A stretch of DNA of 64,000 bases from Denticeps clupeoides (taxonomy: Eukaryota > Chordata > Actinopteri > Clupeiformes > Denticipitidae), in assembly GCF_900700375.1 (NCBI RefSeq), contig NC_041709.1, positions 27,135,515-27,199,514 of the forward strand. Reading direction: 5' to 3'. The position numbers were made by a program, and so were the translations under genes. Position 1 is the stretch's first letter; every line of letters begins with the position of its first letter. Positions 31,222 through 44,249 of the stretch are shown piece by piece. Below the pieces are notes generated by a model. It was not told where the DNA came from. It was given only the letters and a program-made list of their open reading frames with translations, and made no database searches.

Positions 31222-33440
31222 TTTGTTCATTCAGGGACAGAAAGGGCTCGTAGGGTCGCCCAGACCCTGCTGGACGTCCCGTATGGAGAAGGAGAGGATG
31301 AGAAACTGGATGTGTACATGCCGAACTCCTGCAGTCCCGGTAGGGCTTATTAAACCCCCCAGTCATTCATTCTGCCCTGAAGAGGGTATGTGATCAGAAA
31401 ACTAATAATAATCCAGCATTCTATTATAATAAAAATAAAGAATTGTGTTATTTTTTTATAACGTATATTTCCTGCTTCTGTGCTTTAGATCTGCCATTAG
31501 TTGTTTACTTCCATGGAGGCTATTGGCAGTTTCTGAGGTAGGCCCTCCATGCCGTGCACTTCTAATGTCTGTCCATTTTAATGTAAATGTAACAACATAA
31601 ATTTGCAAGCAGTGTTGACATTTGATTACGATTCGTACTGCACTTGGACATACTTTGCATCATATGCAAGTTAAAATGCAAATGTTATAAATCTGCTCGG
31701 GTCAGGTTGGAAGGAGATAATTCGGGAGGGACTGGCAGGGGAAATCACAGATTGTGATTCACAGTTGATTTTGCTTGGTACCTGACAGCAAAGATCAGTC
31801 TGGGTTCATGGCAGTCCCACTGGTCCAGAAAGGCGTTGTTGTGGTGGCAGTGGATTACAGCATAGCCCCCAAAGGTAGTGTGAACCTGTTGACCTCTCAT
31901 ATTGGTAGCATGTGTTTTAATGACGATAAAACTCCTCTCTCTTCTTCGGATAGGGAACATGGACTTGATTGTATCACAGGTTCGACAAAGTGTGGTATCC
32001 ATAATTCAGCAGTATTCCCACGTAAGGTTAGTGTCGCTTTTAGTTTGGCCCTGTGTGTATTGTGTCTGCGATTGTATGTCTAATTCCATTTTCCATTCTT
32101 CCCAGTGGCTTATACATATGTGGGCATTCAGCCGGTGCTCATCTAGCAGCTATGGTCCTTTCTACTGACTGGCCTCGGTACAGCATAACACCCCAGATTA
32201 AAGGTGCGGACAGGGGTTAACAGTGGGTTGAGTATTGTCTACTAAATCTGGACTGAAGAAAGAAACACCTTAATAATCTGACATTTACACATGACATACT
32301 TCTCCGATGGGATAATCTTTTTCTACTCAGCCAACACACATTTTTATGTTCCGGCTTGTTCACTGAAGGTGAAGTGATTGTCATTGTGAAACACAGTGAA
32401 ATGTGTCCTTTGCTTTTCACCCACTGAGCAGTGGGGAGCCATGACAGGTGCCCAGGGAGCAGTGTGTGGGGACAGTGCTTTGCTCAGTGGCACCTTGGCA
32501 GCTCAGGATTTGAACTGGCAACCTTCCAATTATGGGGCCGCTTTTTTATCCGCTAGGCCACCACTGCCTCCTTTTTTTGAGCATCTAGTGAAGTATTGTG
32601 CTCAGTATCTCAGGGCTCGATCTGTGGTTCTTGTATCAGAAAGAAAGCAAATTGTGGATCATCTGATGAGCCACTTGTAATTTTTATACTGGATTGTTGC
32701 ACATAGTTTACTAAAACTCCTACATGGGTCAATTAAAAGAAAGTGACTTGTCTGCTTCATTTCTTCTTTAGGTGCGTTCCTTGTTAGCGGAATTTATGAC
32801 CTCCTGCCCATTCTGTCCACCTATGTGAATGAACCAATGAAAATGACAGAGTATGAATCCATTACAGAGTCTTTTCTCTTTATGCAAGTTTGCATGTAAA
32901 AGATGGCTGCTAGTTCCCTGTTAGTCTGGATTGATGCGTGTTTTGTGGCTGAGAAACAGACTGTTTGTTCTTGCTCACTTGCTTCAGGGAGGTGGCTTTG
33001 AGGAACAGCCCTAGTCAGCTAGTTGGGCAGCTGAAGTGGTCCTCTGGTGACTGTGACATTGTGGTAGCAGTGGCACAACACGACTCTCCACAGTTCCGGA
33101 AGCAGTCGGAGGATTACTTTAAGGCGAGCACCTATTCACATTGAGGCAAATTGCTATTTGCTATAGAAATTCCATTAAACATTCATGTTTCACATGTTAT
33201 TATGTAGGCTTTGAAATCCTTGGGGCTTAAGGTGTCCTTTGAAGACATCCCTGACACAGATCACTTCAACGTTATCGAGAAGTTCGTGGATGCAGACTAT
33301 CACCTGACAAAGGTAACAGCTTTAATATCTCAGTTGTTCACACAAATGTTACTGACACCATTGCTGCACAATAATACTTTGTTAATTATGTTTGTGTATT
33401 TCTGCCCCAGCTTCTTCTAAAGGTGATGGGAAAAAACTGA
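30841..33440 (+). CDS. afmid: Arylformamidase (kynurenine formamidase)
   Basis: Eleven exons join in frame: 30841-30921, 31049-31139, 31235-31339, 31489-31537, 31789-31874, 31954-32026, 32106-32203, 32772-32850, 32988-33123, 33208-33312 and 33411-33440, giving 283 aa. The enzyme hydrolyses N-formylkynurenine to kynurenine and formate, the second step of tryptophan breakdown. It is an alpha/beta hydrolase. Seen are the oxyanion motif YFHGGYWQ, the nucleophile in [12 protein letters not shown], the acid in AQHDSPQFR and the histidine in DTDHF. Two in-frame ATGs exist (30841 and 30892), and the first adds 17 residues. Intron 9 appears to use a GC donor (AAG|GCGAGC). It lies beside tk1, as in human. 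Confidence 0.93.
32366..32568 (-). mobile_element. tRNA-derived SINE (family A) in afmid intron 7
   Basis: GGTGAAGTGATTGTCATTGT to the tRNA-like end TAGGCCACCACTGCC, reverse orientation. Confidence 0.88.
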
Positions 33441-33755
33441 GGCGTCAACAGCCACCTCTCAGACAGCAAGGCCTTATAATTTGTAATTAAAACCATAATT
33501 CCTTTCTCCTTCCTGAGATAAAACCCCCAGCTTGTTTGATTTGTTTGACCACATTTCACTGTGTGCACTGGGTGCTTTGCTGTGGTGTGTCACATGTGAC
33601 AATTAATCACCTTCACGTACTTGCCGTATCAGTATTTTTCTTTTACAGTATTGCTCTTGTGATTATTGTGATGTGATGATTTCTGTTATTATGATTTATA
33701 AGATGTTTTGCACTTCTAAAATACACTGATAAACATACTTCAAAACTGTAATTAT

Positions 33756-33815
33756 TCTAAAAATAAAGCCAAGCCAATCAATTTCTTAATCTATCTATCT
33801 ATATATATATATTAT

Positions 33816-33846
<31 letters not shown>

Positions 33847-33850
33847 CCAT
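33756..33850. repeat. afmid 3' flank with (TA)n/(CA)n microsatellite
   Basis: An AATAAA lies in CTAAAAATAAAGCC near 33760, a candidate afmid poly(A) signal. A TCTA/TA/CA compound microsatellite follows at about 33792-33842. Confidence 0.6.
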
Positions 33851-33854
33851 TATT

Positions 33855-34330
33855 AGATTAGGTTCAACTTTATTGTCATTACACATGTACAAGTACAGGG
33901 CAAGGAAATGTAGTTTAGGTCTAACCAGAAGTGCAATAAGCACCAAGTGCAGGATACAGGTCAAATAAGTTATGTATATACATACACAGAGACAGCTCTG
34001 GGAAAAAAGCTGTTCCTAAGTCTGCTGGTTCTTGTCCGTGGTAGCCTAAAGCGTCTGCCCGAAGGCAGGACAGAAAACAGTCCGTGGGCTGGGTGGGAGG
34101 AGTCCTTAAGAATATTGCGAGCACAACGCAGGCAGTGCTTCCTCTGGATGTCCTCAATGGATGGAACTGGAGTCCCTGTGATGCGCTGGGCAGTTTTCAT
34201 CACCTGCTGCATCGTCTTACGCTCAGCAACAGTGCAGCTTCCATACTACACTGTGAGACAGCTGGTTAGGATGCTCTCTATTGTAGAGCGGTAGAAGTTC
34301 ACCAGGATGGTTGAGGATAGCTGGTTCTTC
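33855..34330 (-). mobile_element. Rex1/CR1-like LINE 3' end, ORF2 C-terminus
   Basis: The minus strand encodes SCTVAERKTMQQVMKTAQRI, TGTPVPSIEDIQRKHCLRCA, HPAHGLFSVLPSGRRFRLPR and SFFPRAVSVYV, the C-terminus of fish LINE ORF2 proteins. It is followed by a 3' region with AATGACAATAAAGTTGAACC. A second 3' end of this kind lies at 46247-46600. It probably belongs to the same broad family as the palm fragment at 17690-18125. Confidence 0.72.
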
Positions 34331-34627
34331 TTTACAGTGTAATGTGGACGTGCAGTCAGTGCAGGGTGTGTTCTGTCTTTTATATGATAATCAATGGGAA
34401 CCTTGTTTTAAACAACAAAGCTTCTGTGTGGCCAAACCCAGTGACCTCCATCCATTGTTAAGACTTAAGTTGTTGGCTCTTTTTTTTTGGAACGAAATAA
34501 GTAAAGAACAAAACCTAATTGACGTGTACTCAGTTGAAATTACATGTGTTTCTCTTTAGGATATTTTCACTGAGGATCCTCTTCCCCAATTTAAATAAAT
34601 GACTAAATATATTCAATCATGACTTGG

Positions 34628-34669
<42 letters not shown>

Positions 34670-34850
34670 GCACACAAACTAAACGCTTTTGTACATAAAG
34701 AGTTTAATTATGTGTTCACCAACTAAAAAACCAGACTGCAAAAGCGATATATTATACTCGGTTGATACTAACTTTCAGTCTAATGAAAAAAGGAACAGTA
34801 GGTTCCTCAGTTATGCTCTGTTTGGGTTGGATGAGAAGTGGTTTCGGAGG
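34331..34850. other. spacer before the cant1 promoter region
   Basis: AT-rich sequence with a (TA)n(CA)n run at about 34630-34676. No gene seen. Confidence 0.45.
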
Positions 34851-35460
34851 CTGTCACTAGGGGGCGGCATGTGTCGCTCGGGTCCACCGGCTCCAGAGTA
34901 GCGCCGTCAGGGACGGCCGACTGCCTCCGCTCTGTGGACGCTGTGGAGGGGATACGGAGCTCATGAAACGCCACAATATCCCCGTTAACAGAAACACGTC
35001 GTGTCCAGCAGTCCAACTTCATCCGGTACGTCTCTCGCTAGTTTTTTAAAGTCTCCTTTGCTGGAGCTGGAAATCCGGATGCCGGACAGGCCGAGCCCGG
35101 CGCGCTGGATCTTCTCCCAGCAGCCACGTCAAGTTACAGCGGCGACAGGCGTGTTCGCGGACGTATAATGCAGCTGTAAACGTGTCGTGTGTTCAGATGC
35201 CTGGTAAGCAGGTAAGGAGGTAAACACGCCACGTTTGGTGAAATTTGTGCACGGACAGTACCGAGTCCACGATGCAGGGAATTTAGAGGACTGTGTATTC
35301 CACTGGCCACGTTCCGCCTTTTAAACGCAAATGATAAGAAGAAGACATGATCTGGAGTAGTCCTGTTGGGAATAAATGGAAAATATGACTCTAGGAACTC
35401 AAAACTGCTTCCTGTAAATAATACGTGGCGCCAGGAGCCTTCCAACTCGCGGGTTGCCAG
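34850..35460 (+). promoter_or_regulatory. CpG-rich region, probable cant1 promoter and 5' non-coding exon
   Basis: CG-rich island between afmid and cant1, with GGGGGCGGCA near 34859 and many CG dinucleotides. A good splice donor, ATCCG|GTACGT, at 35025/35026 could end a 5' UTR exon. No long frame is supported. The assignment to cant1 rests on position only. Confidence 0.45.
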
Positions 35461-37137
35461 ATCTTCTGCGCTAAAGAAGCTGAACAGGGGCCGATAAGTT
35501 CATGCCAACTCTTGCTAATAAAATGTTAAATGGTAAGGTGGGATGGTGACCTAAATCAATAAAGCAGTAAAACTGTCTAGTGTAAAAAGTGAACTAACAA
35601 TGACTGAATGTTTCAGCACCACTGCAACAGGTTATTACCTTATTATGTATTATTATGTAATGTATGTGCACTGTTTGTCTTGGTGTGGTACTTTCTTGTA
35701 CTTTGGAAACGCATCACACTCTACAGTATGATGTACAGTATGGTGATCAATGTAAGATGTTAAAATGACCTTTTTAAAATTAACATTTTGCACAATATCC
35801 GTGTAAAATCATATTGTGTTTTTAACAGATGCCTATGAAGTTTACACACACTTAATTAATGCAGCCCAATCTGGTCAACATTTTCTATAATGGGAGGTTA
35901 GTCATTCATTCATTTTTAACGATTGTCCATGTGAGCTTATTTGTCTTAATCTACAGTGAAAAGAGTTTTTACACTGTGTGGGGGAAAAACGGTAAAAAAA
36001 AATGTAATATTCAAGGCATTCCCAAATGTTATCGGAACAACCCATAGTTTTTTTCCACACACCTCTGTGCCAGTGGCCTTTGTTACAGATAAGCTCACAT
36101 GGTTCAGGTTTGCCCTTCTTGTAATTAATCAACCACAAACGCTGAGTTCATTATTGCCTCCCTAGTCAAAGTTCAGAGCTTTCTTTTTATCTTTGACCTT
36201 TGTCACTGTTACAAAGTGCAGCCACCTTATTCCAGAGAGCGGGTGCACGTATAGGCCATTATAAAAGAGCATTAGTGCAACAGAAGAGAAGCTTGAAAAA
36301 GACGAAGAGACGGGTGCAGGTGACAAGGATGACAAAAAAGACCAGGATGGCTGATGTCCAGGCTACTCACAGGATAAAGAATAATGGTAACTAAAAAATT
36401 GATTGCTGGTTAGTGGTAGGAACTGGAATGCTATGATAAAATATCAATGATGTCACCTGTGACTGACTATGAAATCACAATACCGCATAATCATGATATG
36501 CATATAACAATTTTCTAAACAATTTACAAAATGCATTGACATCTAGATGTCTCTGCTGTCTAGGTCCTTCCTTTGTCCAATACAAAGACGACTTTAAAAT
36601 GTTGGATAATAATGATAATTCTGGAGGGTAAATGCTGGTAAATTTGGGCAGTTTAATACTTATTTCATGGAGATGTTGGCATGACTAGGAATTTCCTTTG
36701 ACAATGCAACTCCCACTGGTTGCAGACCTTGCCCCTGACGACGGTTGCATAAGCAGTGATCTTGTCGCCACTCGGGCCCAACTTCCCCTGCGATCTCCGG
36801 TTCCACACGCTGCCCTGCCATGCAGGAGGGGCTCTCTTGATCTTGGGTGTATTGTGGGAGGCAATCCTTACTCCACAATGTCATGGATTATTTATTTAAA
36901 GCTTTTCTTTCCTTCTATTTGGAAACGGACAGTGTAGATTTCTGCAAAAATAGAATGTTTTTGTTGTAGGAACAATGTCATGGTTGCATGATAAATGGCC
37001 TTAAATAGTATAAAATCTGAAATCAGCAATTGCTTGAGTATCGTGACATGCCGGCCTCCTGTCCGAGGCTGCACCTTGTTTGAAAAGGTTGCCTGGGTGG
37101 TAGTTCCAGATTCTTATCGGTTTTCTTCTTTTCCCAG
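35461..37137. other. cant1 5' intron(s)
   Basis: Mostly AT-rich. A possible small upstream coding exon lies at 36347-36386: ATG, 13 codons reading MADVQATHRIKNN, then a GT donor in the phase that fits the exon at 37138. No named repeat identified. Confidence 0.4.
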
Positions 37138-38850
37138 GCAATCCCCAGGCCAATCCCGAGGACTCCATGCATTCCATGCGTTTTTCTGTGCGAGGCCTTC
37201 CCACCTTGGCCTCCGTGAGCAGTGGTGCCGCGTCCGACCCCCGTTTCCGTCTCAAGTGGCGGGCCATCACCCTGGTGATGCTCCTGGCTCTTGGTCTGCT
37301 CCTGTATTTGCACCAAATGGCTCACGATGAGGCTGTCAGCCATAATGACTTCAGTCCATGGCACGCCAGTCGGGACACGGTTCCCTCAGAGATGTCCAGT
37401 GTACACTACAATGACACCTATCCACTGAGCCCACCCGAAAGGACGCGCAGTGGTATCCGCTACCGCATCGGCGTGATCGCAGACCTTGATTTGGAGTCCC
37501 GCAGTAAGAAGGAGAACACATGGTTCAGCTACATGCGCAAAGGACACCTTTTAGTGTCTGAGAGCGGGGACAAAGTGGCAGTGGACTGGGATTCAGACAC
37601 TGTGATCCTGGAGAGCCACCTGGCTGAGAAGGGGCGGGGGATGGAGCTGTCAGAGCTGGTGGTGTTCAACGGGCACCTATACAGTGTGGACGACCGGACG
37701 GGAATTGTGTACCGCATCGAAGGCCGCCATGCCGTGCCCTGGGTCATCTTGCCTGATGGGGATGGGCTGGTTTCAAAAGGTCAAGGGTCATTCTCTCCCT
37801 GTCCTCTCATTCAAATGTTCACAGATAGTCGTGTGCTGACCCCTGAACTCTCCCTCTGCAGGCTTTAAGGCAGAATGGCTAGCTGTGAAGGATGAGCGGC
37901 TTTACGTGGGAGGCCTGGGCAAAGAGTGGACCACCACCAAGGGGGAAGTTGTTAACAACAACCCAGAGTGGGTCAAGGTGGTCGGTTTCCGTGGTGATGT
38001 GGAGCACAAGAATTGGGTACCCCGTTATAATGCCCTACGAAGTGCAGCTGGCATCAGCCCTCCAGGTGAGCAATCAGTTTAATAGACATAGTGGGTGGGG
38101 CTCATTCAGTAGCATAAGGTCAAATATGACCTCAGGATTCACACGGCAATTCGTCTAGTCTTAAATAGTTCCCTAAATATCATTGAACACCTTCCTGCCA
38201 TATTGGGGCAGTGGTGGCCTAGCGGGTAAGGAAGCGGACCCGCAATCGGAAGGTTGCGGTCCTGAACCGCCAAGGTGAGCAAAGCACCGTCCCCACACTG
38301 CTGCCCACTGCTCACCAAGGGTGATGGTTAAAAGCAGAGGACACATTTCGTTGTGTCACTGTGTGCTGTGTATAACTTTCGAATCATGCGACCTTTAGTA
38401 CGGATTTAAATTCTTGTTTGCGAGATATAATCTTCTCTTCTTGCTGTAGTGTCCATTCTCTGTGTTTTCCTCATTTCAGGCTACCTCATACATGAGTCTG
38501 GAGCCTGGAGTGAGTGGCTGCAACGCTGGTTCTTCCTGCCGCGCCGCGCCAGCTCGGAGCGCTACGATGAGACAGCAGATGAGCGACGTGCCACCAACCT
38601 GGTGCTCAGCTGCCCTTCTGACTTCAGTCACATCTCTGTTGGTCACGTGGGACCCCTGAATCCCACGCACGGTTTCTCCTCATTCAAGTTCGTCCCCGAA
38701 ACTGATGACCAGATCATTCTGGCCCTAAAGTCGGAGGAGGATGCTGGGAAGATCGCCACCTACATCACAGCCTTCACGCTAGATGGACGAATCTTGCTAC
38801 CTGAGACCAAGATAGGTGACGTGAAGTATGAAGGACTGGAGTTCATTTGA
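37138..38850 (+). CDS. cant1: Calcium-activated nucleotidase 1 (apyrase)
   Basis: Exons 37138-37779, 37862-38065 and 38480-38850 (TGA 38848-38850) join in frame. From the ATG at 37167 the product is 395 aa (human 401). If the candidate exon at 36347-36386 is used, it gains about 23 residues. It hydrolyses UDP, GDP and UTP with Ca2+ in the ER and Golgi, which supports proteoglycan sulphation and sugar addition. A single membrane anchor, [18 protein letters not shown], precedes the domain. Family blocks are [83 protein letters not shown] and the C-terminal KYEGLEFI. The exon opens 29 bases before the ATG, and that part is open in the same frame. Confidence 0.93.
38205..38370 (+). mobile_element. 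tRNA-derived SINE (family A) in a cant1 intron
   Basis: GGGGCAGTGGTGGCCTAGCG at the start. The core is shortened and the 3' tail ends GTGTCACTGTGTGCTGTG. Confidence 0.85.
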
Positions 38851-39236
38851 ACACACATGGTGTGGCTCAAACCTCAGGCCCCTGTTGTGGGAGGGTGACT
38901 TATGCAACAGGGTCCCAGCAATGAGACAGGTGTGATGGGGACATTGACTGGCACTCAGGAAGGATGGGTGAGGCTGACACCACTGTCTTCGTGATCCTTG
39001 TACTGATTGTAACTCACTGGGCACTTTGATTCCAAAAGAAAACTAAATTATTTATCTGTCTTTAACTGCTTTTCAGAGGTGAATTTTTTTTATTCTATTT
39101 TGACTGTCAGAACTAATCCTATTTTTATTTTATTTATAACATTTCAAACATGTTCTCTGTCTACAAATCCAAACACTGGATAAAGACAAATAATTTTACA
39201 TTAATTTAAGGCCCTATAAAGGTCACTGACCAAGTC

Positions 39237-39242
39237 AATAAA
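39237..39242 (+). terminator. cant1 poly(A) signal candidate
   Basis: AATAAA about 390 bases after the cant1 stop codon, in a convergent spacer with the minus-strand gene that starts its 3' end at 39501. Confidence 0.6.
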
Positions 39243-39500
39243 ATGATTGGTATTTAAAACAAATACATTGCAGTGAATTTCTTTTTCCAGCAGTTGATTT
39301 GTAGCTTGTATACAGTAAATTATTAGCATTCATTTCTGGAATGGAAATGTTAACATTCAATCTGACAATCTCTTTTGAATCAGAGAGACAGATCTTCACA
39401 ATCATCTAGTGCAAAGCTGCTTGATCACCACGCACACTTGCTCCTTTTTTATGACCAGGAGTTAAAAGCCAGTGAAATCTTAACTGGGATTGATTGGACA

Positions 39501-42500
39501 TCATAGGCTAGTCCCCATCACTAGCAGATGCTTAGGAAGCCTTTCCACATCCAGCACTCTGAAGGAGCCCAGTTTGGTGAAGAAGTCCAGCGTCCTCCGC
39601 TCACCCTGCCTAAACTCACAGAATGCAGATCTGCAGCCTGGAAGAGGAAGAGGTGGCAGAGTCTGTGTAAATAAACTATTTACTTTTATCAGTAAAAAGT
39701 CATTTAAACTGGTGAAGGGCAAACAGATTAGATCACATATGTTGAGTCACTACAGCAGTGGTTCGCAGTGCCATCTCTGAAAATATTAGGTTATTATGAC
39801 TGCTTATGTGACCAACCCTAGATTAATTCTATTCAATTTACACAGATGGTCAATCCTAATCTGAATATTTATTATCATCCACTGTAAATGCTTAACACAG
39901 AGCAAATGATGACACTAACAGAGGACATTCTCATATTTTGAATGTGTAAATTACATTCGGCAACTAGCATGCACCACTTCAGTCTGGCTGCAGATATTCA
40001 AATATTTGAAACTGAAATATTGAAAGTCTGTGGACCATCCTGAGTAACTCAGTCATATTTTCCAGAAAGTGACAGTGATGATGGCATTTTACATGTTGGT
40101 TGTTCTCATCAAAACATAACTCAATAAAAAAATGGATATATAGTGCTATAGATCACTGGAAAGACAAATCATATCGAGCTAACCCATCCTTTAAGAGTGA
40201 GAACAGGGACGTAGAACCAGTGAGAAATGTAGCCTCTTGCAGAAATATAAATGATATTGTAAAAACTCACCATTAGCCCTTAGTGCAGAAAGCAGGTTCC
40301 CCACTAAGCGCTTGGCAGCGATGGGGTCAGGGACTCTGGGAAGTATTTGCACAGTGATGAAAGCCGGGTAATCACGCAGGAGGACTTCTGGATACTATTA
40401 CCCCCACAGAGACAGACACAAACAGAGTAACATCTCATGCCACTGGTTTACACCAAAGTGACCTGGGTGTGCTCACCTTGTTTGAGGTCATGGCGAGTTT
40501 GGCTTCAGTCAGGCCCAGGGCGTAAGCACAAATGCCAAGCTCATCCTCCAGCAGAAAAGCACATTTTGGAGAAGAAGAGATCTGCCCACTGGCCAGTCTA
40601 TGTGAGTAAATGAACACAACTGTGAAATATTGGCTTTTTCCATTCTAGACAGAGGAAATAAACTCTCACCTGTGTCCTAATAGGTCAGGGATGTGTGCGG
40701 CTGGAGCCAGAACCGTTCCTTCACTCTGCATCTCATTCTGAATTCTCTGGACAGCTGACTACAGGAAAAAATAAACAAAAAAATCACATATTTGTGGAGA
40801 AAAGACAGACTATGGATTTGAAATTAAAATGATAGTTTTCTATACACTCTGTTTATCACCATATCATGCTACTTTAATGCAGGGGTGGGGAACCTAATCC
40901 ATATAGAGACAATATTTTGGAGACACTGCACTAAATCATGAACAGGGCCCACAGAGTATTCAGGGTTTATTAGTTTACACAAACTACAAATGTGAAGACT
41001 ACAAATTTCTGATATATTGGGTGATTAGGCCATGTGGTGCTTAAATTGATCCCAAGTCATCCTATCAAATATAATTCTAGACATTCTCCTCCCTGGTTGC
41101 ACTCACCTGGTCATCAGGTGTGTAGGGTCTGATTGTGTAAACCCTTGATGCAGACGGCTGGCGGAAGAGATCTCTGTTGCCAAGACTGGGCAACATTCTC
41201 TGTAGGGAATAGATGATTAATTGATGACATATATTCCACCATTACATGACAAGTCATGATTTATGAGATCTGACAGTAGAGGTGCACCTGGAACTCTCCA
41301 GAAAGTCCACCTCTGAAGCCCCAGGGCTCAGGATCATCATTCATGGGCTGAACAGATGGGGTGCTCAGCCCACCTGTTTTACATTCAGTATTACATTCAG
41401 TCAAAAGTGATGTAATTTTACAGCTGATGTTATGTACAAGACAAAGTGGATGCAGTAAGACCCATTCTTGGCATATCAGAGGTCTGTTATTACACTGTTG
41501 CCCCCCCTCCTAACATTTTATAAAATCCAGCAAAGGAAGAGCAAATGGTTTTTGGTTTTCTCTCATTAGACTATTCATTTCATGAGATAAAGATATTTTA
41601 TAATAAAATATGTACCTAAAGACTTCACATAGGCCCGAGCCATGGAAACCCCACTCTTAATATCACAGATATAGTTGTAGAGATCGTAGAGAATGCTTCT
41701 GTTGGGGACATTTGAGAGACGGTTAAACATCTGGACGACTGCCTCGCACATCTGGTCAAACTGGTCGGCTCGGGTTCTCCACTCCACAGCCTATGAACCC
41801 AAAAATGTTGGATACATCACCACCCAGTATAGTCATCTGTACGTGTCTATTTCCTTCAAATGCTTTACTGTTTCAAAGCTGTCAGCAGGCCAAATTTTAA
41901 AAAGGGATGCAACAAAAATTACTTTTCACAAATAAGACATGTTTCATGGCACTCCAAGTCCAACATTTTAAATCTTCATTAAATTGAAGCTCTGACCTCT
42001 CACCTTGCTATTATCTGGGGCAAGTGGGCCAAATCCCGCCGCATCACTGTTGCTCTTCAGCCAGTTGAGCTCCTGCAGCATAGTAATGGCCGTGGGGCCA
42101 TGCTCATAGGGTAGGTAGAAGAGCTGGGACAACAGCATGAGGTCGTCCAGGGTGAGCGGCTCTGCGGTGTACAACGGGTTCTCCCTGGGGCCTGGAATGT
42201 ATCCTGGGTCTGTCTGCATTGGCTCCTCCTCTGATGATTCCTTCTTTGGTTGCCTTTTTCGGGAGCCTTTAGAAAACCAAATAAGCATCAAAGTCATTCA
42301 CATATACATCATTATTTGTGGGTTATCTTACCCCCATGCTGGTCAGATATACCAAACTCCACCAGCCATTCACTAAGGGCTAGTCGCAGTGCTTCTTGGG
42401 GAACATAATCCGGCACATTATCCTCACCATCTGGGCAAAACATTTGGTCATTATTACAAAAAATGTTAAAGCTTTTAGTAAAATAATACATTATTTGGTA

Positions 42501-42816
42501 ATCAAGCGAGCAGAATCAGTATGCACAGCAACACTCACCCATGGACACATCTCGCTGAGGATCAGACTTGCACCAAGTAGCCAAGGTGTGAATTGCCACA
42601 AAGTTCAGCTCAAATTCACAGTTGGGATTGGTGAGGACTCCCCTGAGATTGGGGAGGAGCTCTGTGGGACGGTCCTTGAAGGGTCCCATCATGACCCTCT
42701 GGGGGTCAAAGTCATTGGCATGGATATTGTCCCAGATCACAGGTGCCCTCTTCAGGACACCTGAGACTTCCTTGATGGACTCTACTGAGATCTCCTTGGA
42801 TACCACTTTTGGGCCT

Positions 42817-42873
<57 letters not shown>

Positions 42874-44215
42874 AATAAAAGAAAAACAAAAAGTGAAATA
42901 TTATAGCAAACAGGAATTTTAATTTACAACACAAAATGACTTTCAAGACTCAATTATAAAATTGTATTTTTGTCTAGACACAACATGTAAGACAACACTA
43001 AAGGCTATTGAAGGAGCATACTTCTAATTATTCTGATTTAATGGGTAAATAAGCATTGATTTGATTGTATGACAAGTCTTACCAGTCCACAGCACATCAA
43101 TACCAGGCAGCAGTGTCTCCCCCACAGTGTGCAAATAAGACGACTTGTTGACACTGGGCATGCAGAATGCTGCACAGTAGTCTTTGAAATAGAAGGAAAG
43201 CAAAAAAAAAAGTATGTTTAGCCCTTGGTTGTGGGATCTACAGAACGTAGGATGTGGGCTGCTCAGGCTACCTGTGGGACAGAAGAGGAAGGTGTCAGGC
43301 TCCGGCAGGTGCTGGAAGACCTCATTGGTCACGGCCACCTGTGCGTGAGCAAAAGAGCTGAAGGCCTCCTTGTCAGCAGGACACATCTCTGTCTCAATGT
43401 CGTCAAACAGCAGGGCGAAGGACCTACATCCAAACTCACTGACCTACATTCAGTTTAAGAAGCAAAAAGTTTCAGGCTTCATGCTTAGAATGCACTCCAC
43501 TTATATAAACTGTTTAAAATCCATAAAGATCCCTTGTCAATGGAAAAACAGTCACATGCTGGATGCTGATGCTATTTTATGTATATACAAGCCACCAAAT
43601 CTGAGCTGTGTTGAATACAGAATTTCCTTTTCGTGAAACAATGACATTATGTGTGTAGAGACGCAGCAATAAAATGGTGTTCTCCATCTGTAGACTTTTG
43701 CTTGTAGGAGATTGTTCATTAATTTAGAGTTGGGAGAAAATGGCACCCAGTTCTTCTTGAACATAAACATATTATAGACAAATAAAGCGTATAAGATAAG
43801 ATCTTCATTTGTGGGTTTTACACTTTAGACAGACCCTTCCAGAGTTGCTCTACATATATTTCAGTATTTTTAAAAATGGAAAGACTCTCACTGACTTAAA
43901 TACACATAAATAGCCTCTGACAGGTCACAACTTCTGTAAAAGCTGTAACAGTGTGCAGTCATTGCAGTTCACATCTTAAGATAAACTTATTATCTTGGTG
44001 AAGTACTACCCATAAAAGTGGGTAGTAGAACCCATAAAAGTCAGAATTTGGTGCTTGTTGGCAACCGTACCTGGTCCAGCTTCCTCTTGAGTGTGGCCAC
44101 CTCTTTGGGGTTTGAAAAGGTGATATCCAGACCAGGGGAGATGGCGTAGATGAACTCGATATTGTGCTTTTTTGCAGTGCTGATCAGTGTAACAAGTTGC
44201 TCTTGGCCATGATAA

Positions 44216-44249
<34 letters not shown>

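Noticed and set aside
31954-32021. Earlier donor for afmid exon 6 at 32021/32022
   Set aside because: It would put exon 7 in the wrong frame and lose the GHSAG nucleophile motif. The donor at 32026/32027 keeps it.
37001-37364. Minus-strand frames of 89 and 113 residues at the start of cant1
   Set aside because: Shadows of the cant1 coding exon, which is supported by strong family blocks.
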